64,000 nt of DNA from Chamaelirium japonicum (lineage: Eukaryota; Streptophyta; Magnoliopsida; Liliales; Melanthiaceae): positions 69,123,744-69,187,743 of the forward strand of contig OX393550.1 of the NCBI GenBank assembly GCA_947650365.1. The letters run 5' to 3'. A program made the translations under genes and the position numbers. The notes under the pieces were generated by a model. The model was not told the DNA's origin and made no database searches. It worked only from the letters and a program-made list of their open reading frames with translations. How positions within the stretch are numbered: position 1 is the first letter of the stretch; every line of letters starts with the position of its first letter. Shown here one piece after another: positions 22,547 through 35,079 of the stretch.

Positions 22547-23890
22547 CGCTAAATTTGATAGAGAATTTTGATGGCACCAATAACTTCGGCATGTGGCAAT
22601 GCCCTAAGTTATGGATGTTTTGATTCAAGAAGAGTTGGATGTTGCTTTAGAAAAAGAGAAACCAGAAGACATATCAGATAAAGATTGTGATAGAATCTGT
22701 CACCTTACGTGCACACGATTTGACTTTGTTTTGGGAAAGATCAGAAGTATTTTGTTATGAAGGCTGGTGGACAAGTTTATGATAAAGAGCGTTGAAAATC
22801 AGCTCTATTTAAAGAAGAAATCTTTTCATTTTCAGTGCATGAATGAGAACTCCATGGCAAATCATTTAAATGATTTTAATAAAATCCTTGTAGATGTATA
22901 GAATTTTGATGTTACGCTTGCAGATAGGACAAAACATTATTGTTGCTAAACTCTTTACTCGATATTTATGATCATCTGACTACTACTTTGCTGCATAGGA
23001 AGAAGACAATTACATTTGATGAGGTATTTAATGCTTTAACGAATAATGAGTATCGGATGAAGGACAAGCATGCTCACAATGGCTTGTCATTGGAAGCGTT
23101 GACCGTTAGGGAGAGATTGTAAAATAGGACATCTGCAAAGCGGGGAAAGTCTCGTTTTGAGTAGGGATGGCAACAATGCGGTTTCAGTGTGATTTTGCGT
23201 AAAACCGAAACCACACCGCAACACCGAACCGGCACATCGAAACTGTACTGTATCCCGACAGTGTACCATTATATAAAACCAAAACCGCACCATACGGTGT
23301 GGGGTGCTGCGGTGCACCACAATTTATCATTATAATAGCATAAATAGTGCTCTTTTATGCAGTTTGGTCAAAACTAAACCGCATTGCTACACTGAAACCG
23401 AAAATTGAAACCGTACCATGACGATGTTATATTTTAGCAAACCAAAACCGCATTGCACCATGACGGTGTTATATTTTAGTAAGCCAAAACTGCACCATGC
23501 AGTGTGGTTTACCACGATTTTCAGTTTAAACCGCACCGTTGCCACCCCTAGTTCTGAGTCGAAAGGATCACCGTTAGATAGAAAATTTTTGCAAATGATG
23601 AGCGTGCCTATTGTTACCATTGGAGAAGGATTTTCCAATATTAAAGTACAAGAACAAGAAGGATTTGAAGACGAATGTCGCTAACTGTAAGGATGATGAC
23701 TTGGATATTACTCTTACGAGTTCATCTTTGATTTATCACTCAGATGAGTGGATTCTAGATTTGAACTGTACTTATCATATATATCCCAGCATGGAATATT
23801 TTCTAGCTTTGAAGAGTTGGATGATGGGGTTATTTTTATGGGCAATGATAATGACATAAAACAAAAGGGATAGGTAAAATCTGTTATAAG
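22547..23890 (+). pseudogene. Copia gag-protease pseudogene split by a MITE
   Basis: Frames encode NLIENFDGTNNFGMWQ-like gag start, then LIQEELDVALEKEKPEDISD, NSMANHLNDFNKILVD and LLNSLLDIYDHLTTTLLHRK, with in-frame stops and one-base shifts. The frame is interrupted at 23162-23550 by a MITE and resumes with ESKGSPLDRKF. A decayed zinc-knuckle region follows, then DEWILDLNCTYHIYPSMEYF, where the protease DSGCTYHM motif has become DLNCTYHI. Not functional. Confidence 0.85.
23162..23550. mobile_element. hAT-type MITE inside the copia gag
   Basis: Termini are TAGGGATGGCAAC and GTTGCCACCCCTA, flanked by 8-bp duplications GTTTTGAG (23154-23161) and GTTCTGAG (23551-23558), one mismatch. The 389-bp interior consists of degenerate AAACCGCACC-type motifs. 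Removing the element and one duplication rejoins the gag reading frame, which confirms the insertion. Confidence 0.92.
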
Positions 23891-25107
23891 TTGCTGTTAG
23901 GACTGTGTGTTCTATTTGCCAATTACTATTGTAATTTGACATTAGTTCTGGATAAATGATTGACATTGCATCTTTCATAGTTTACTCTATTTATTCTTAC
24001 CACTAGTACTCTAAGGTGTGCTTTATGTGACTCGAGTGTATGGATAAGATCAGTACACAGAAGATCTGAGTGCACTATACATACCTTAGAAGGTTCACAG
24101 TCAGTAATCGGATTGGACACCCGATTTGAAAGATTATAATACTCTGGTCTTCTCAAAGCAATGAGATGGTCAATCTTGGCCATTGAAGTAGTTGACTCTA
24201 GGTCAGAAGTATTGGTGTGCCGCAAGCATACTGAACTGATTCAAGAGAATGCACCGATTCTAATAAGTTGTCTTTAAGACTATGATTACTTTTTTACTAG
24301 TTGGCTAAATCCTAAATCTCAAGATGTTCTGTGGACTTTTGATTTAGTTTTTGTTACTTTGATATGCCAATCAGTGCTGTCTATCACAGATTTAAAATTG
24401 AGTAGGTTGGGTGGTCTACATTAGATACTGGGGAATGCATGCATGCTTTGGGAATTCTTCAGACCCCGAGGGGAGCAGGGTGTCTCCTTTCATAAAAGGT
24501 TGATCATCAAGTCTGGCCAGATGTTTCTAAAGTAAAGATCACACAAACTAGAAAAGTTGAGACGCAAGAGGGTGATCCATACCGGGAGGGATAATTGATA
24601 ATCCCGAGTAGTTTCACAAACATCGAAAGTAGGAGGGCTTCAGTGCAACATAGCGGAGATGATGATCACGTAATATCCAATAACTTTGGAGTTCAGTCGT
24701 GGCGTAGTAGTGGTTGTAAGCATGACTAACTTGAACTTAGCCTAAATAATGATATGATTGGGATTGTAAGCCCAATTGGAGCCAAAGTCATCGAGGTCCT
24801 AAAGACTCCAACTCCTAGTCTTTTTAAACATCCGAGCTAACCTAGTCCTAGTGCTAGTAGTACCCTAGTCATGGGTAACACTGGAATGACAATCATATTT
24901 TTATTTGCGATCTGACGGAACCTTCTAGATGCTATCTTCTTGAGGAGTCATAGTGTGACTAGGATTCCTAGGTGGTACCACAAGTGCGACCCACATGGGT
25001 CTGCTAAAGTGGGTCGTACTCCATAAAGCGTGTCGACTCAAGTTGTGTGTGCAGGTGCATTAGTGCATGAGGAGGATGACTATCACACTAATGCCTGTCC
25101 CTAAGTG
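23891..25107. other. Unassigned stretch between two copia elements
   Basis: No gene recognised. Part may be further debris of the Tork-like element. The piece 24840-25112 is the left half of the sequence into which the next copia element inserted; it continues at 32578. Confidence 0.5.
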
Positions 25108-25112
25108 TGGGG

Positions 25113-25569
25113 TGTAAGTGGATTTTACTCCTGATCATCCATGAGAGATCCTACATCTAAGAGTATAGGATTGTTACCAAAAGTGGAAGAATCCATGGAT
25201 GAAGAGCTTGTGCGAATCACGATCTCTGATGCGTGTTCTCCAGACTTGGTTTCCACTCCTGTGGCAAGAGGGATCTCTCTCTGGTGTGGACAGAGGGGGT
25301 ATCCAAAAACTCACTTAGAGCTGTCGTTAACCGGGAGGGGGACTAAGTACCGTTATTTATAACCCTTTATGATATCTCCCCATCAGAGAAATCAACAGAT
25401 CCAACGGATGAGATTGATCTTAAAATTAGGCCCAGTAGCCTAGAGCATATATAATTATGGTAAGCCCAATCAATAATCACCCAGGCCCATCCTTTTTGGG
25501 TTTTAACCTTATATGGACTATGGACCTCACATGTGAGCATGTGGGCCACATCTGGCCCATAGGCTTACA
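25113..25569 (-). repeat. 3' LTR of the complete copia element
   Basis: 457 bp, TGTAAGTGGATTTTACTCC to GGCTTACA. The same length as its partner, with scattered substitutions. Confidence 0.96.
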
Positions 25570-26032
25570 ATCTCCCACTCGGACCACAATTTAAAAATAC
25601 ATAATATACGTTTGTATATGTAAAATAAATTTGAAACAAACTTTATGTGGTCAGATGATTGGATATTCAAAAGAAACTTTAAATGCCGGCCAAAGAATTA
25701 AAAAACAAACTTTATGGCTTTTCCATAATACTCTAGGCCCTTTAACTTTAATGAGAAAGCTCAATGGTAAGGGCCAGGCGGTCCTGTGCTATCCGTTTTA
25801 GAGCCGCACATTTCTTTCCATAACCACGAGTACCACTAAGACAAACCCACAAAGTAATTTTATCTGGGAAGCTGTATGAGTGAACTTGGTCAAGACGTAT
25901 CTTTATGTCTATACTTGGTCCTACTTTATAATCCCAATGGATTAGAATATAATTTCCTTAATAATTCCAATGGATTAGAGCACAATATCTTTATAGTCAA
26001 TCAGAAATAATACATTTAAGAAACTAAATGTC

Positions 26033-26939
26033 TTACACATCAAATGACTCAATCAGACCCATGGACTTTACATGCTCAGTATAGATGCCAGGTGCTAGCC
26101 CCTTGGTCATCGGATCTGCAAGCATATGATCTGTACTGATGTGCTCAACTGAAATCTGATGACTGTCAATCTTTTCTTTAACAACAAGAAATTTGGTGTC
26201 TAGATGCCTAGACCCACTAGAGAACTTGTTGTTATTGGAAAATGCAACCGCCGCTGAGTTATTACATAAAAGACTGAGTGGACGAGAAATGGAGTCCACA
26301 ATCCGAAGGTCTGTGATAAAGTTTCTCAGCCAAATCGCCTGTGATGTAACCTCATAACATACAATGTACTCTGCAACCATCGTGGAAGGTGCTGTAATTG
26401 TCTGTTTTTGACTCTTCCACGAAACTGCTCCTCCAGCTAATAAGAAGATGTATCCAGAAGTGGACTTCCTAGTATCTAGGCAGCCGGCAAAGTCAGAGTC
26501 TGTGAATCTTATAATTTCCAGCTCATCTGATTTTCTATATGTTAGCATGAAATCCATAGTCCCTCGCAGATACTTGAATACCTTCTTGGCAGCATCCCAA
26601 TGCGCTTTGCCTGGATTATTTTGAAATCTGCCAAGTAATCCAACTGCAAAGGCAAATGTCTGGACGTGTGCAAGTCTGTGCATACATAAGGCTGCCAACT
26701 GCAGATACATAAGGTATTTCTGCCATGCCATCCCGCTCCAATTGATTTCTTGGACTTTGAGATTTATTAAGTATATCCCATTTATGTACAGGAGCTGTCT
26801 CGGATCTGCCTTTATGAAAGTTGAACATTTTCAGAATTTTCTCAATGTAGGCTTTCTGAGACAAACCTAAAATACCCTTTAGTCTGTCTCTTCGAATTTC
26901 TATGCCAAGGACGTAGGAAGCCTCACCCATATCTTTCAT
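26033..26939 (-). pseudogene. Copia RT C-terminal part and RNase H
   Basis: Two overlapping frames, shifted near 26620-26730. The first (26939-26616) has MKDMGEASYVLGIEI and YVSAVGSLMYAQTCTRPDI. The second (26731-26033) has FRFTDSDFAGCLDTRKSTSGY-like RNase H core (here IIRFTDSDFAG), then APSTMVAEYIV and RHLDTKFLVVKEK, and ends MLADPMTKGLAP. The acidic RNase H residues look kept but the frameshift separates the domains. Confidence 0.93.
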
Positions 26940-26948
26940 ATCAAAATT

Positions 26949-27551
26949 CTAGGATAGGAAAACTTTCGTATCATGCAGTAGTCCAAGATCATTGCTGGCA
27001 AGCAGAATATCATCAACATATAGGACTAGAATTATAAATTTGCTCCCACTGACCTTTAGGTAAATACATTGACCAACAATGTTTTTCTTAAAACCAAAGG
27101 TCAGTATTACCTCGTTGAACTTGAGGTACCACTGTCGGGAGGATTGTTTTAGTCTATATATTGATTTCTTTAGTCTGCATACCATATGCTCTTGTCCTTT
27201 GTGTGAGAATCCTTCAGGTTGTTTCATGTAAACCTCCTCACACAAATGTCCATTGAGAAAAGCAGTTTTGACATCCATCTGGTGTAACTCAAGGTCAAAC
27301 TAAGCCACCAGAGCCATGATAATTCTGAAGGAGTCCTTCCTATATACTGGAGAGAAGGTCTCAGTATAGTAAATGCCTTCTTTCTGAGTGAATCCTTTGG
27401 CTACCAATCGGGCCTTGTACCTTTCTATATTACTTCTTGAGTCCCGTTTGGTCTTGAAAATCCATTTACAGCCAACGGGCTTCGATCCTTCAGGTAATAC
27501 TACAAGGTCCAAGACTTGATTTTTAGCCATAGATTCAAGCTCATTATTCAT
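26949..27551 (-). pseudogene. Copia reverse transcriptase core
   Basis: Pieces 27551-27300 (KPVGCKWIFKTKRDS, YKARLVAKGFTQKEG) and 27278-26949 (MDVKTAFLNGHLCEEVYMK, then LYVDDILLASND) cover the palm domain. The YVDD catalytic box is intact. A stop lies between the two pieces (near 27290) and another at about 26945. Confidence 0.94.
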
Positions 27552-27560
27552 GGCATTGAA

Positions 27561-28244
27561 CTACTCTTCAGAGTTAAAACTATTCATGGCTTCAGAAAAA
27601 CTGAGGGGATCATCAACACAATGACCATCTTCATGAAGGTAGACAAAATAATCATTCGATATGGTAGGTCTTTTCTGTTTAGAGGATCTCCTTAACTCCA
27701 ATTGTGCTCCCACTGGTGGTGCTTGCTGTGGGATAACAACTGGTTTAGGATCTTGATGGAGTGGTTCCTGTTCCTTATTTTGTGGTTCTTGAATTATGGG
27801 TTGTATTTCCACAGCACGAGGCTGTCCAACTGAACATGGAATAAATCCATATAGAACAGGTGCATGAGTTTCCTGTAAAGGAGTATCCTGCTCTATATGC
27901 TCCTCAAACACTATGTGTCGAGGTTGCACACTCCTACTGATTGACTCCTCCTCTATGAACCTTGCAGTCCTTGTTTCTACAATCTTTATAGGAGAAGATG
28001 GACAGTAGAACTTATACCCTTTGGACCTTTCCGGATAACCGACAAAATAACCTGATACGGTTCTTAGGTCCAATTTCTTAATATGTGGGTTGTACACCCT
28101 AGCCTCAGCTTGACAACCCCACGTGTGCAAATGTCCTAAACTTGGTTTCCTTCCTATCCATATTTCATAGGGTGTCTTTGGAACAGCCTTTGAAGGAACC
28201 CTGTTTAAAATATACGTGGCAGTCTTTAAGGCTTCAGCCCACAA
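27561..28244 (-). pseudogene. Copia integrase C-terminal part and linker
   Basis: Begins [19 protein letters not shown] and [20 protein letters not shown], then [19 protein letters not shown]. These are the diagnostic copia blocks after the integrase core, followed by a low-complexity linker rich in Gln, Pro and Glu up to the RT. A stop precedes it at about 28245. Confidence 0.92.
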
Positions 28245-28403
28245 AAATTAAGGAAGGGTAGAGTTACTGATCATACTCCTAACCATATCAATCAATGTGC
28301 GGTTCCTTCGCTCTGCTACACCATTCTGGCTTGGCATACCAGGAGTGGTGTATTGAAGAGCTATACCACATTATTCAAGAAACTTTGCAAAAGGTTCAGG
28401 AGC

Positions 28404-29495
28404 CTAACCTATTGAGGTATGTCTACCAAAGTATTCACCACCTCGATCTGATCTGACCACCTTAATTCTTTTGTTAAGTTGGTTTTCTACCTCGGCCTTG
28501 AAAGCTTTAAAGGCATCGAGTGCTTCGGATTTCTCCTTAAGTAAATAAATATAACCAAATCTTGAATGGTCATTAGTAAATGTGATGAAATACCGTTGGC
28601 CTGTAATGCATTGCGGGAACGGTCCACAAATGTCAGTATGGACCAAGTCTAGTGTTCCATCACTTCTTATAGCACCTTTAGAGGAGGTCTTGGTCTGCTT
28701 GCCCTTTATGCAGTCCACACAGACTCCAAAGTTAGAGAAGGTGATGTTCAATAATCCTTCTCTAATTAACCTTTGGATTCTCTCCTTGGAGATATGCCCT
28801 AATCTCTTATGCCATAATAAGGATAGGTGACTACTGGTTTCTTCATTTCCATGCAGAGTTACTAAAGATTGATTTTGAGAAGTATTAAGTAGAATCCTAT
28901 ACAACCCATCAATCATAATACCTGAACTAACACATTGGGATTGATAGCATAACTGGAACTGAGAATTAATAAAGCTAAAAGCAAATCCCAATGAGTCAAG
29001 TCTTGATATAGAAATCAAATTTCTAGAAAATGCAGGAATATAAAAGGTATTTTCTAGATCAAGTACAAAGCCAGAATCTAGAAAAAACCTAAAAGTGCCA
29101 ACGGATTGAACTTTCGAGTGCATGCCATTTCCAGTAATCACGTTACGCTCATCTAGTCTTAGCAGCCTGTTGGACAGGTATCCCAGCATGGAATGTGCCA
29201 CATGCACAGTGGCACTAGTGTCAATCCACCAAGTATCAGATGGAACAGAAACTGAATGCAATTCTAGGCATACCGAAACGAAGGAGTTACCTTTCTTCTT
29301 GAGCCATTTAGCATAGCGAGGGCAATCATTCTTCACGTGACCTCTTTTCTTGTAGAAGAAACACCTAGGGCCTTGAATGCCAGCTTTATTTTCCTGAGTA
29401 GCTGGCGCCCTTTTAGTCTTCTTCTTTCCCGAGCCACGATTCACATGCCTGCTACTTTCTCCTCTGGTGCGCTTCTGACCCTTATGAGAGATCAT
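28404..29495 (-). pseudogene. Copia zinc knuckle, protease and integrase core
   Basis: In order: a basic region; a zinc knuckle with CFFYKKRGHVKNDC, in which the second Cys of CX2C is Tyr; a protease motif WWIDTSATVHVA, altered from D(S/T)GAT; the pre-integrase block LWHKRLGHISKERIQRL; CVDCIKGKQT; then DLVHTDICGPF and KVVRSDRGGEYF carrying the catalytic Asp residues. The knuckle and protease changes alone probably inactivate the protein. Confidence 0.93.
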
Positions 29496-29516
29496 ATTGA
29501 TGCTATGAGAGCTCCC

Positions 29517-30176
29517 CTATCTCAACCTGCTCTCCTCTTGAACACACATGGTCAGTAGTTCATTCACTGACCATTTTTTCTTTTGTGTGTTGTAGGAGAT
29601 CTTGAAGGGTCCGAATTCAGATGGCTGAGAGTTCAATATGAACTGCACCAGAAAAGAGTCCGAGATGGTAATCTCAATAGCATTCAGCTGCGATGCAATA
29701 TCCCGCATCTCTATTATGTGCTCCCGAATGGAGCATGATTCGGAGTACCTCATGGAAGAGAGCTTACTCATTAAGGTGCTGGCCAGTGCCTTATTGGAGC
29801 TAGCAAACTGTTGCTCCACGGTCTCGATGAATTCGCGGGATATCTCACAATCGGGGATAGATCTCTTTATGTTTCTTCCGACATGCGCTTTCATTAGCAT
29901 CAAACTGAGCCGATTAGAGCGCTCCCACTTATCAAATAAGGCCCTTTGATCTGGGGTAGACCTCTCTGTAGAAGAGGTTGGCTTATCAGCCCTTAACACC
30001 ATATCTAGGTCCATGCACCCTAACAGTATCAACATTCTCTCTTTCCACTCCACATAGTTGGAGCCATTAAGGATAGGGAGAGAATTATTCATGGGTAGTA
30101 ACATAGTAGGATTAACATCTGTAAGACAGAATAAGCAGGAAAAGTAAATTAGAAGTTTCATTACAGAATTCCACAC
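29517..30176 (-). pseudogene. Copia gag
   Basis: The likely start is the Met of MNNSLPILNGSNYVEWK (about 30093); upstream residues are leader. Recognisable gag blocks are KWERSNRLSLMLMKAHV, IREHIIEMRDIASQLNA, SFLVQFILNSQPSEFGPFK and WSVNELLTMCVQEESRLR. It ends just before a frame change at about 29517, next to the zinc-knuckle frame. Confidence 0.92.
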
Positions 30177-32098
30177 TTTAACTATCCCAAGTCATCGTCT
30201 GAGCATCAGACTAAGATGGCTTGGTGAGCAACCAAATGCAACATCACAACCCCTCCTTTGGGAGCAGAGCTTTGACTGCTCTAGGTTCACTCAACTTGAC
30301 AGTTTGCAACTGTCTGTAAGACTGGTGATTCTTAAGTTTCCAGTTTTAAAGAGTATGACACCTTTGGGCAGTCAAGATCTCTTCAAAATAGGTCTCAACA
30401 GAATCCCCATCCTACTACATCCTGAGCCTACTTTTGTGTTCAGCCCTCCTTTGGCAGCAGACTGGGCACACTAGTACTCATGTGCAAGACTGTGTGAACA
30501 CGGGCTTTATGTGGTAAACTCTCAAATTCTTCTACCTGAGGCCGCTTTGGCTTGCACCCATATAGTCGAAAAAGCGAGTAAGTACCACCTATAAGTGTTG
30601 CACTCAAAACACTTCCACAAATAGTAAACACTAAATAGTGCCAACTCAAGAGCTTTATATGGTAAAGAAAGTACTCACTCCAACTTGAGGCTGCTTTGGC
30701 TAGCACTCAGTTGGTATAGGCACAAATCAACACCATCTAGAAAAGTTGCATCCAACAAGATGCGTCAATGGCACAATTTAGTGATTTCCAAAATTTTAGG
30801 GTCTTTTATGTCAATTGATATAAAACAGGGCTTTAGGGCTCGACCAGGGAATCCACACATCCATACATCATCAAAAAATAATAAATAGTCCAAAGTCGAA
30901 TTATACAGACCAAAATTGATGAATAAAACAACTTAGAAGCACTGTTCACAAACATGCCCCTGCAATTTATAAAATTATATAAAAGAACTTTCTGCATTTT
31001 CCTTCACACGACCTTTTACTGAATAATCCCATAGCCTTCGGGATCGAATATAGGTCCAGCAATGTGCATAGCATAAACATTCACAACATTGCAGAAACAT
31101 TCCCAGAGAATAAATTGCATATAGGTCCCTGGCCGATCCAAAAATATTTCGCAGAAAAACCCTTATTTAATCAATTGACAGATGATTCGTTATGTGGTAT
31201 AACTCGATTTAGTCCAAACCAAATCGGTTCATATCCGGATTGGTTCGATTCGAAAAAATTTGGATCGGATGATTTTTGGGGCAGGTGGGTTGGAACAAAT
31301 CAATTGGGATTGAATGGGGTTTTAATACATTTCACTGGTTGCATGTTACCTCAATTTTTCCCATATGGGTTTGTTTGAGATAACCATAACAGTGGGTCCA
31401 TCAAGTTGGTTCCCACGAAGCACAGAATGTGCAAATAGTCAACAACCAGTGCTTTGTACTCAGTTTTGGGTCGGGTTTTAAAAATAAAACCCAACTGAGA
31501 CCCAACTCAAAGCCCAATAGAGAGACCCAACTCAAAGCCCAATAGAATAACCCATGTTTACGATCTCACAGGATCGCGAAGGGTCGCGAAGTATCGCGGC
31601 ATCGCCGTGTAACCGCCGCCCACTCGCGACAACCGCCTGCAACCATCCGTAACTTCGTCCTCCACCGTCGCCGGAGCCGATCGGTGGATGCACAACCACC
31701 CACGCGTGGGTCGTCCAACGCGAGGCCGCCGGCGAGCACCCAGATCATCTCCAACCTCGACTCGCAACACCGCCCGACGACGACTCTCTTCCCCTTTCCC
31801 CCTTTTTTTTTGTTTTTTTGAGAATGGAAAAGAAAAGATTGGGGATCTCGGATGCGATGGTAGCTCGGCGGCGGGGACGATGAGGACTTGTTTTTGTCTG
31901 ACGAGCACTCCGAATCCGTCAAAAATGAAAAACCGGATTTAGGGTTTCTTGCTGTACAACCATGGGAAAATTCATCCCATTTCATCCGATCAAAATTGGT
32001 CGAATACAACGATTTTTACAAAAAAAATTCAATAAAAACAATTGCAGAAATTGAACGTTGTGAATCGGCTGTTCAACCAATCCGTCCAGGCCAGAACC
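30177..32098 (-). other. 5' leader of the copia element
   Basis: 1.9 kb between gag and the primer site. A motif with GGTAAA...GAGGCYGCTTTGGCT occurs twice (about 30510-30560 and 30660-30710). A GC-rich piece (31560-31800) has open frames on both strands with no family features. A long untranslated leader is common in copia elements. Confidence 0.6.
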
Positions 32099-32115
32099 AC
32101 GGCTCTGATACCAAT

Positions 32116-32572
32116 TGTAAGTGGATTTTACTCCTGATCATCCATGAGAGATCCTACATCTAAGAGTATAGGATCGTTATCAAAAGCGAAAGAATCCATG
32201 GATGAAGAACTTGTGCGAATCACGATATCTGATGCGTGTTCTCCGGACTTGGTTTCCACTCCCTGTGGCAAGAGGGATCTCTCTCTGGTGTGGACAGAGG
32301 GGGTATCCAGAAAACTCATGTAGAGATGTCGTTATCCGGGAGGGGGACCAAGTACCTTTATTTATAACCCTTTATGATTTCTCCCCATCAGAGAAATCAA
32401 CAGATCCAGCGGATAAGATTGATCTTAAAATTAGGCCCAGTAGCCTAGAACATATATAATTATGGTAAGCCCAATCAACAATCACCCAGGCCCATCCTTA
32501 TTGGGTTTTAGCCTTATATGGACTGTGGACCTCACATGTGAGCATGTGGGCCTGGAAGCCCATAGGCTTATA
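32116..32572 (-). repeat. 5' LTR of the complete copia element
   Basis: 457 bp, TGTAAG to CTTATA (the partner has CTTACA). It is followed by the TGGGG duplication. Confidence 0.96.
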
Positions 32573-32674
32573 TGGGGTCCACACATTGGAAGGATATCTC
32601 TTTAAGTACTAATCAGAAGTCACCCTCATGCATGTGCCTAAGCGTGGGGACCATACCATAGGAGTTCTCTCTCC

Positions 32675-33143
32675 CTAGGGCTGGTAATTCTAGACCGGCA
32701 GACCCGACGTGACGCGACCCGACACGAAGTTAGCGGGTCTGGGTTAAACGGGTTCGGGTTGTAAATGGATCGACACGGCAGACCTGTTTAATAAACGGGT
32801 CATGTCTGGGTTTAGGGTCTTGACACGGTAGACCCGTTTAAAATTCAACGGGTTGTGTTGGGTGGGGTCGGGTCAGGTCTACCCGCAATCGAATACTGTA
32901 GTATGTAGTACCAGCGGGTCTTATCAGGTGAGGTCGGGTCGAGTCGGATTGCATCGGATCGGGTCAACTTAATAGACCCGTGTGGTAAACGGGTCTAACC
33001 GGTCTACCCGTTTATAAATGGGTCGGGTACGGATTTAAGGTCTAGATACGATTAGTTAAACAGGTCGGGTCCGGATCTAGGGTTTTTGGACACGACCCGA
33101 AACTAGACACGAACCCGACCCGACACGATCCATTGCCACCCCT
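32675..33143. mobile_element. hAT-type MITE of the GGGTC-rich family
   Basis: Termini AGGGCTGGTAATTC and CCATTGCCACCCCT, flanked by CTCTCTCC on both sides (32667-32674 and 33144-33151). The terminal CT makes the exact edge ambiguous by two bases. The interior is a degenerate GGGTC/GACCC array. It is the inverse-oriented relative of 56810-57267: both contain CGTGTCTAG, AGTATTCGATTGC-type and TTGAATTTTAAACGGGT segments. Confidence 0.88.
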
Positions 33144-33151
33144 CTCTCTCC

Positions 33152-33473
33152 CTAAATGCTAGTGCACGGTTTGCATGTGGGGTCCTCCCCATGCTAGTTG
33201 CCGAAACCAACACATGGGGCCCACCAATCTTAGTTTAGGTGACCGTATTCTGCATGGGGCCCACCAATTTTATGTGGATATTTTATATATTGGGAAGGAA
33301 TTCTCCTCCCATTCGAGGAGGCTGGCTGGATTTATAGAGGGGAAAGGGCATTTCGGCCACAAGGGATTGTAAAGGAGGTTTTGGCTTTTGGTTCTCTTTT
33401 CAGCTAGAAGAGATTTGAACCATTGTTTCCAAAGTGCACACACACGATTTTCGATCACTTTGCGGCGAAGAAG
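33152..33473. other. Unassigned stretch
   Basis: CATGGGGCCCACCAA occurs twice (about 33205 and 33255). No gene recognised. The next element inserted into a GAAGAAGAAA-rich patch at its end. Confidence 0.5.
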
Positions 33474-33482
33474 AAAGAAGAA

Positions 33483-34498
33483 GAGGTTTTTACCGAAATG
33501 GCCACCAACTCTCAACTATTGTTGAGAATGGACCCCATCAAGAAATCTGAACGAAAATGGCCACCAGCACGTGGGAAACAGGTCGCACGGTGACACTAAA
33601 CAGGTAAAAAGACATATTGACCCTTACCATCTTCTCCACCTCCATCTTCTCTCACAGAGAGAGTCAAAGAGTGAGAGAGTGAGCAGAGAGAGTGAGAGAG
33701 TGAAAGAGTGGGTGAGCAGAGAGAAAGAGAGTGAAAGAAGGAGTGAGAGAGAAACAAAGAGTGAGAAAGAGTCAAGCCCAAGCCCGAGCCGACCTTCCCT
33801 AGCTCCGGCGGTCCACAACCGAGCCGGCGCCCAACCCCTGCTAACGCGCTGCCGTCGCCGTCAAACCCGAGCTCCGGTGACGCACGGGTGGAGCAGCGGC
33901 GACACCCCCCCCCCCCCCGCGCCCGATCTCCCGACCCCCCCTGCACTTCGGCGCCCGATCTCCCCCGAGCTCGATCTCGACCCCCCCTCCCCGTGCTCCG
34001 GTGACGCACGGGAGGAGCAGCGGCGACCCCCCCCTCCCTGTGCTCCGGCGACGCGCGGAGGGAGCAGTGGCGACGCCCCCTCCTTCGTCCTTTGCTCCGG
34101 CGACGCGCAAAAAATCGGACAAAAATCGGACGAAATCCGACGAAATAACATGTTTCGTCTAGTTTTCGTCGCCAAAAAATCACAGTCATTTCTCCCTGAG
34201 ACTGGCTTTGGGCTATGTGACGAAAATCGGACAAAATAACAAATTTCGTCTAGTTTTCGTCGCCGAAAAATCAGACGAAATCCGACGAAAATAACATGTT
34301 TCGTCTAGTTTTCGTCGCCAAAAAATCATAGTGACCCTTACCATCTTCACCACCTCCATCTCCTCTCACAGAGAGAGTCAAAGAGTGAGAGAGTGAGCAG
34401 AGAGAGTGAGAGAGTGAAAGAGTGGGTGAGCAGAGAGAAAGAGAGAGTGAAAGAAAGAGTGAGAGAGAAACAAAGAGTGAGAGAGAAATAGAGAGTGA

Positions 34499-34553
<55 letters not shown>

Positions 34554-35008
34554 GAAGAGAGGAGGGGTGCAACCCACGTTCCAGCAGCCCTCCTTCGTCC
34601 TTTGCTCCGGCGACGCGCAAAAAATCGGACGAAAATCGGACGAAATCCGACGAAATAACATGTTTCGTCTAGTTTTCGTCGCCAAAAAATCACAGTCATT
34701 TCTCCCCGAGAATGGCTTTGGGCTGTGTGACGAAAATCAGACGAAATAACAAATTTCGTCTAGTTTTCGTCGCCGAAAAATCAGACGAAATCCGACGAAA
34801 ATAACATGTTTCGTCTAGTTTTCGTCGCCAAAAAATCATAGTGACCCTTACCATCTTCACCACCTCCATCTCCTCTCACAGAGAGAGTCAAAGAGTGAGA
34901 GAGTGAGCAGAGAGAGTGAGAGAGTGAAAGAGTGGGTGAGCAGAGAGAAAGAGAGAGTGAAAGAAAGAGTGAGAGAGAAACAAAGAGTGAGAGAGAAATA
35001 GAGAGTGA

Positions 35009-35079
<71 letters not shown>

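Larger units (their letters stand above)
22120..23890 (+). mobile_element. 5' part of a Tnt1/Tork-like copia element
   Basis: The probable partial 5' LTR (22120 to about 22428) contains GGCGGACGTAGGCTAAAGGCC and GTGTGATTTGCTTTGTTTATC, typical of the U5 end of Tork/Tnt1-type LTRs. A primer site TGGTATCCGAGC (one change from canonical) lies at 22429-22440. Gag follows from about 22547, then a zinc-knuckle region and the protease start. Integrase, RT and the 3' LTR are missing. The element sits about 500 bp past the p32 stop codon. Confidence 0.8.
25113..32572 (-). mobile_element. Complete Ty1/copia retrotransposon, coding-defective
   Basis: 7460 bp with two 457-bp LTRs (25113-25569, 32116-32572), each TGTAAG...CTTACA or a close variant. 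The 5-bp duplications are TGGGG at 25108-25112 and 32573-32577. The primer site (minus strand ATTGGTATCAGAGCC, 32099-32113) adjoins the right LTR, and a polypurine tract (GAGTGGGAGAT, 25570-25580) adjoins the left LTR, so the element is minus-strand. Gag, zinc knuckle, protease, integrase, RT and RNase H follow in copia order but are broken by several stops and shifts. By eye the LTRs differ at roughly two dozen positions, so the insertion is moderately old. Confidence 0.96.

Noticed and set aside
31558..32009. 147-codon minus-strand frame as a host gene
   Set aside because: It lies between the primer site and gag of the copia element; arginine-rich, without known domain, and best explained as leader.
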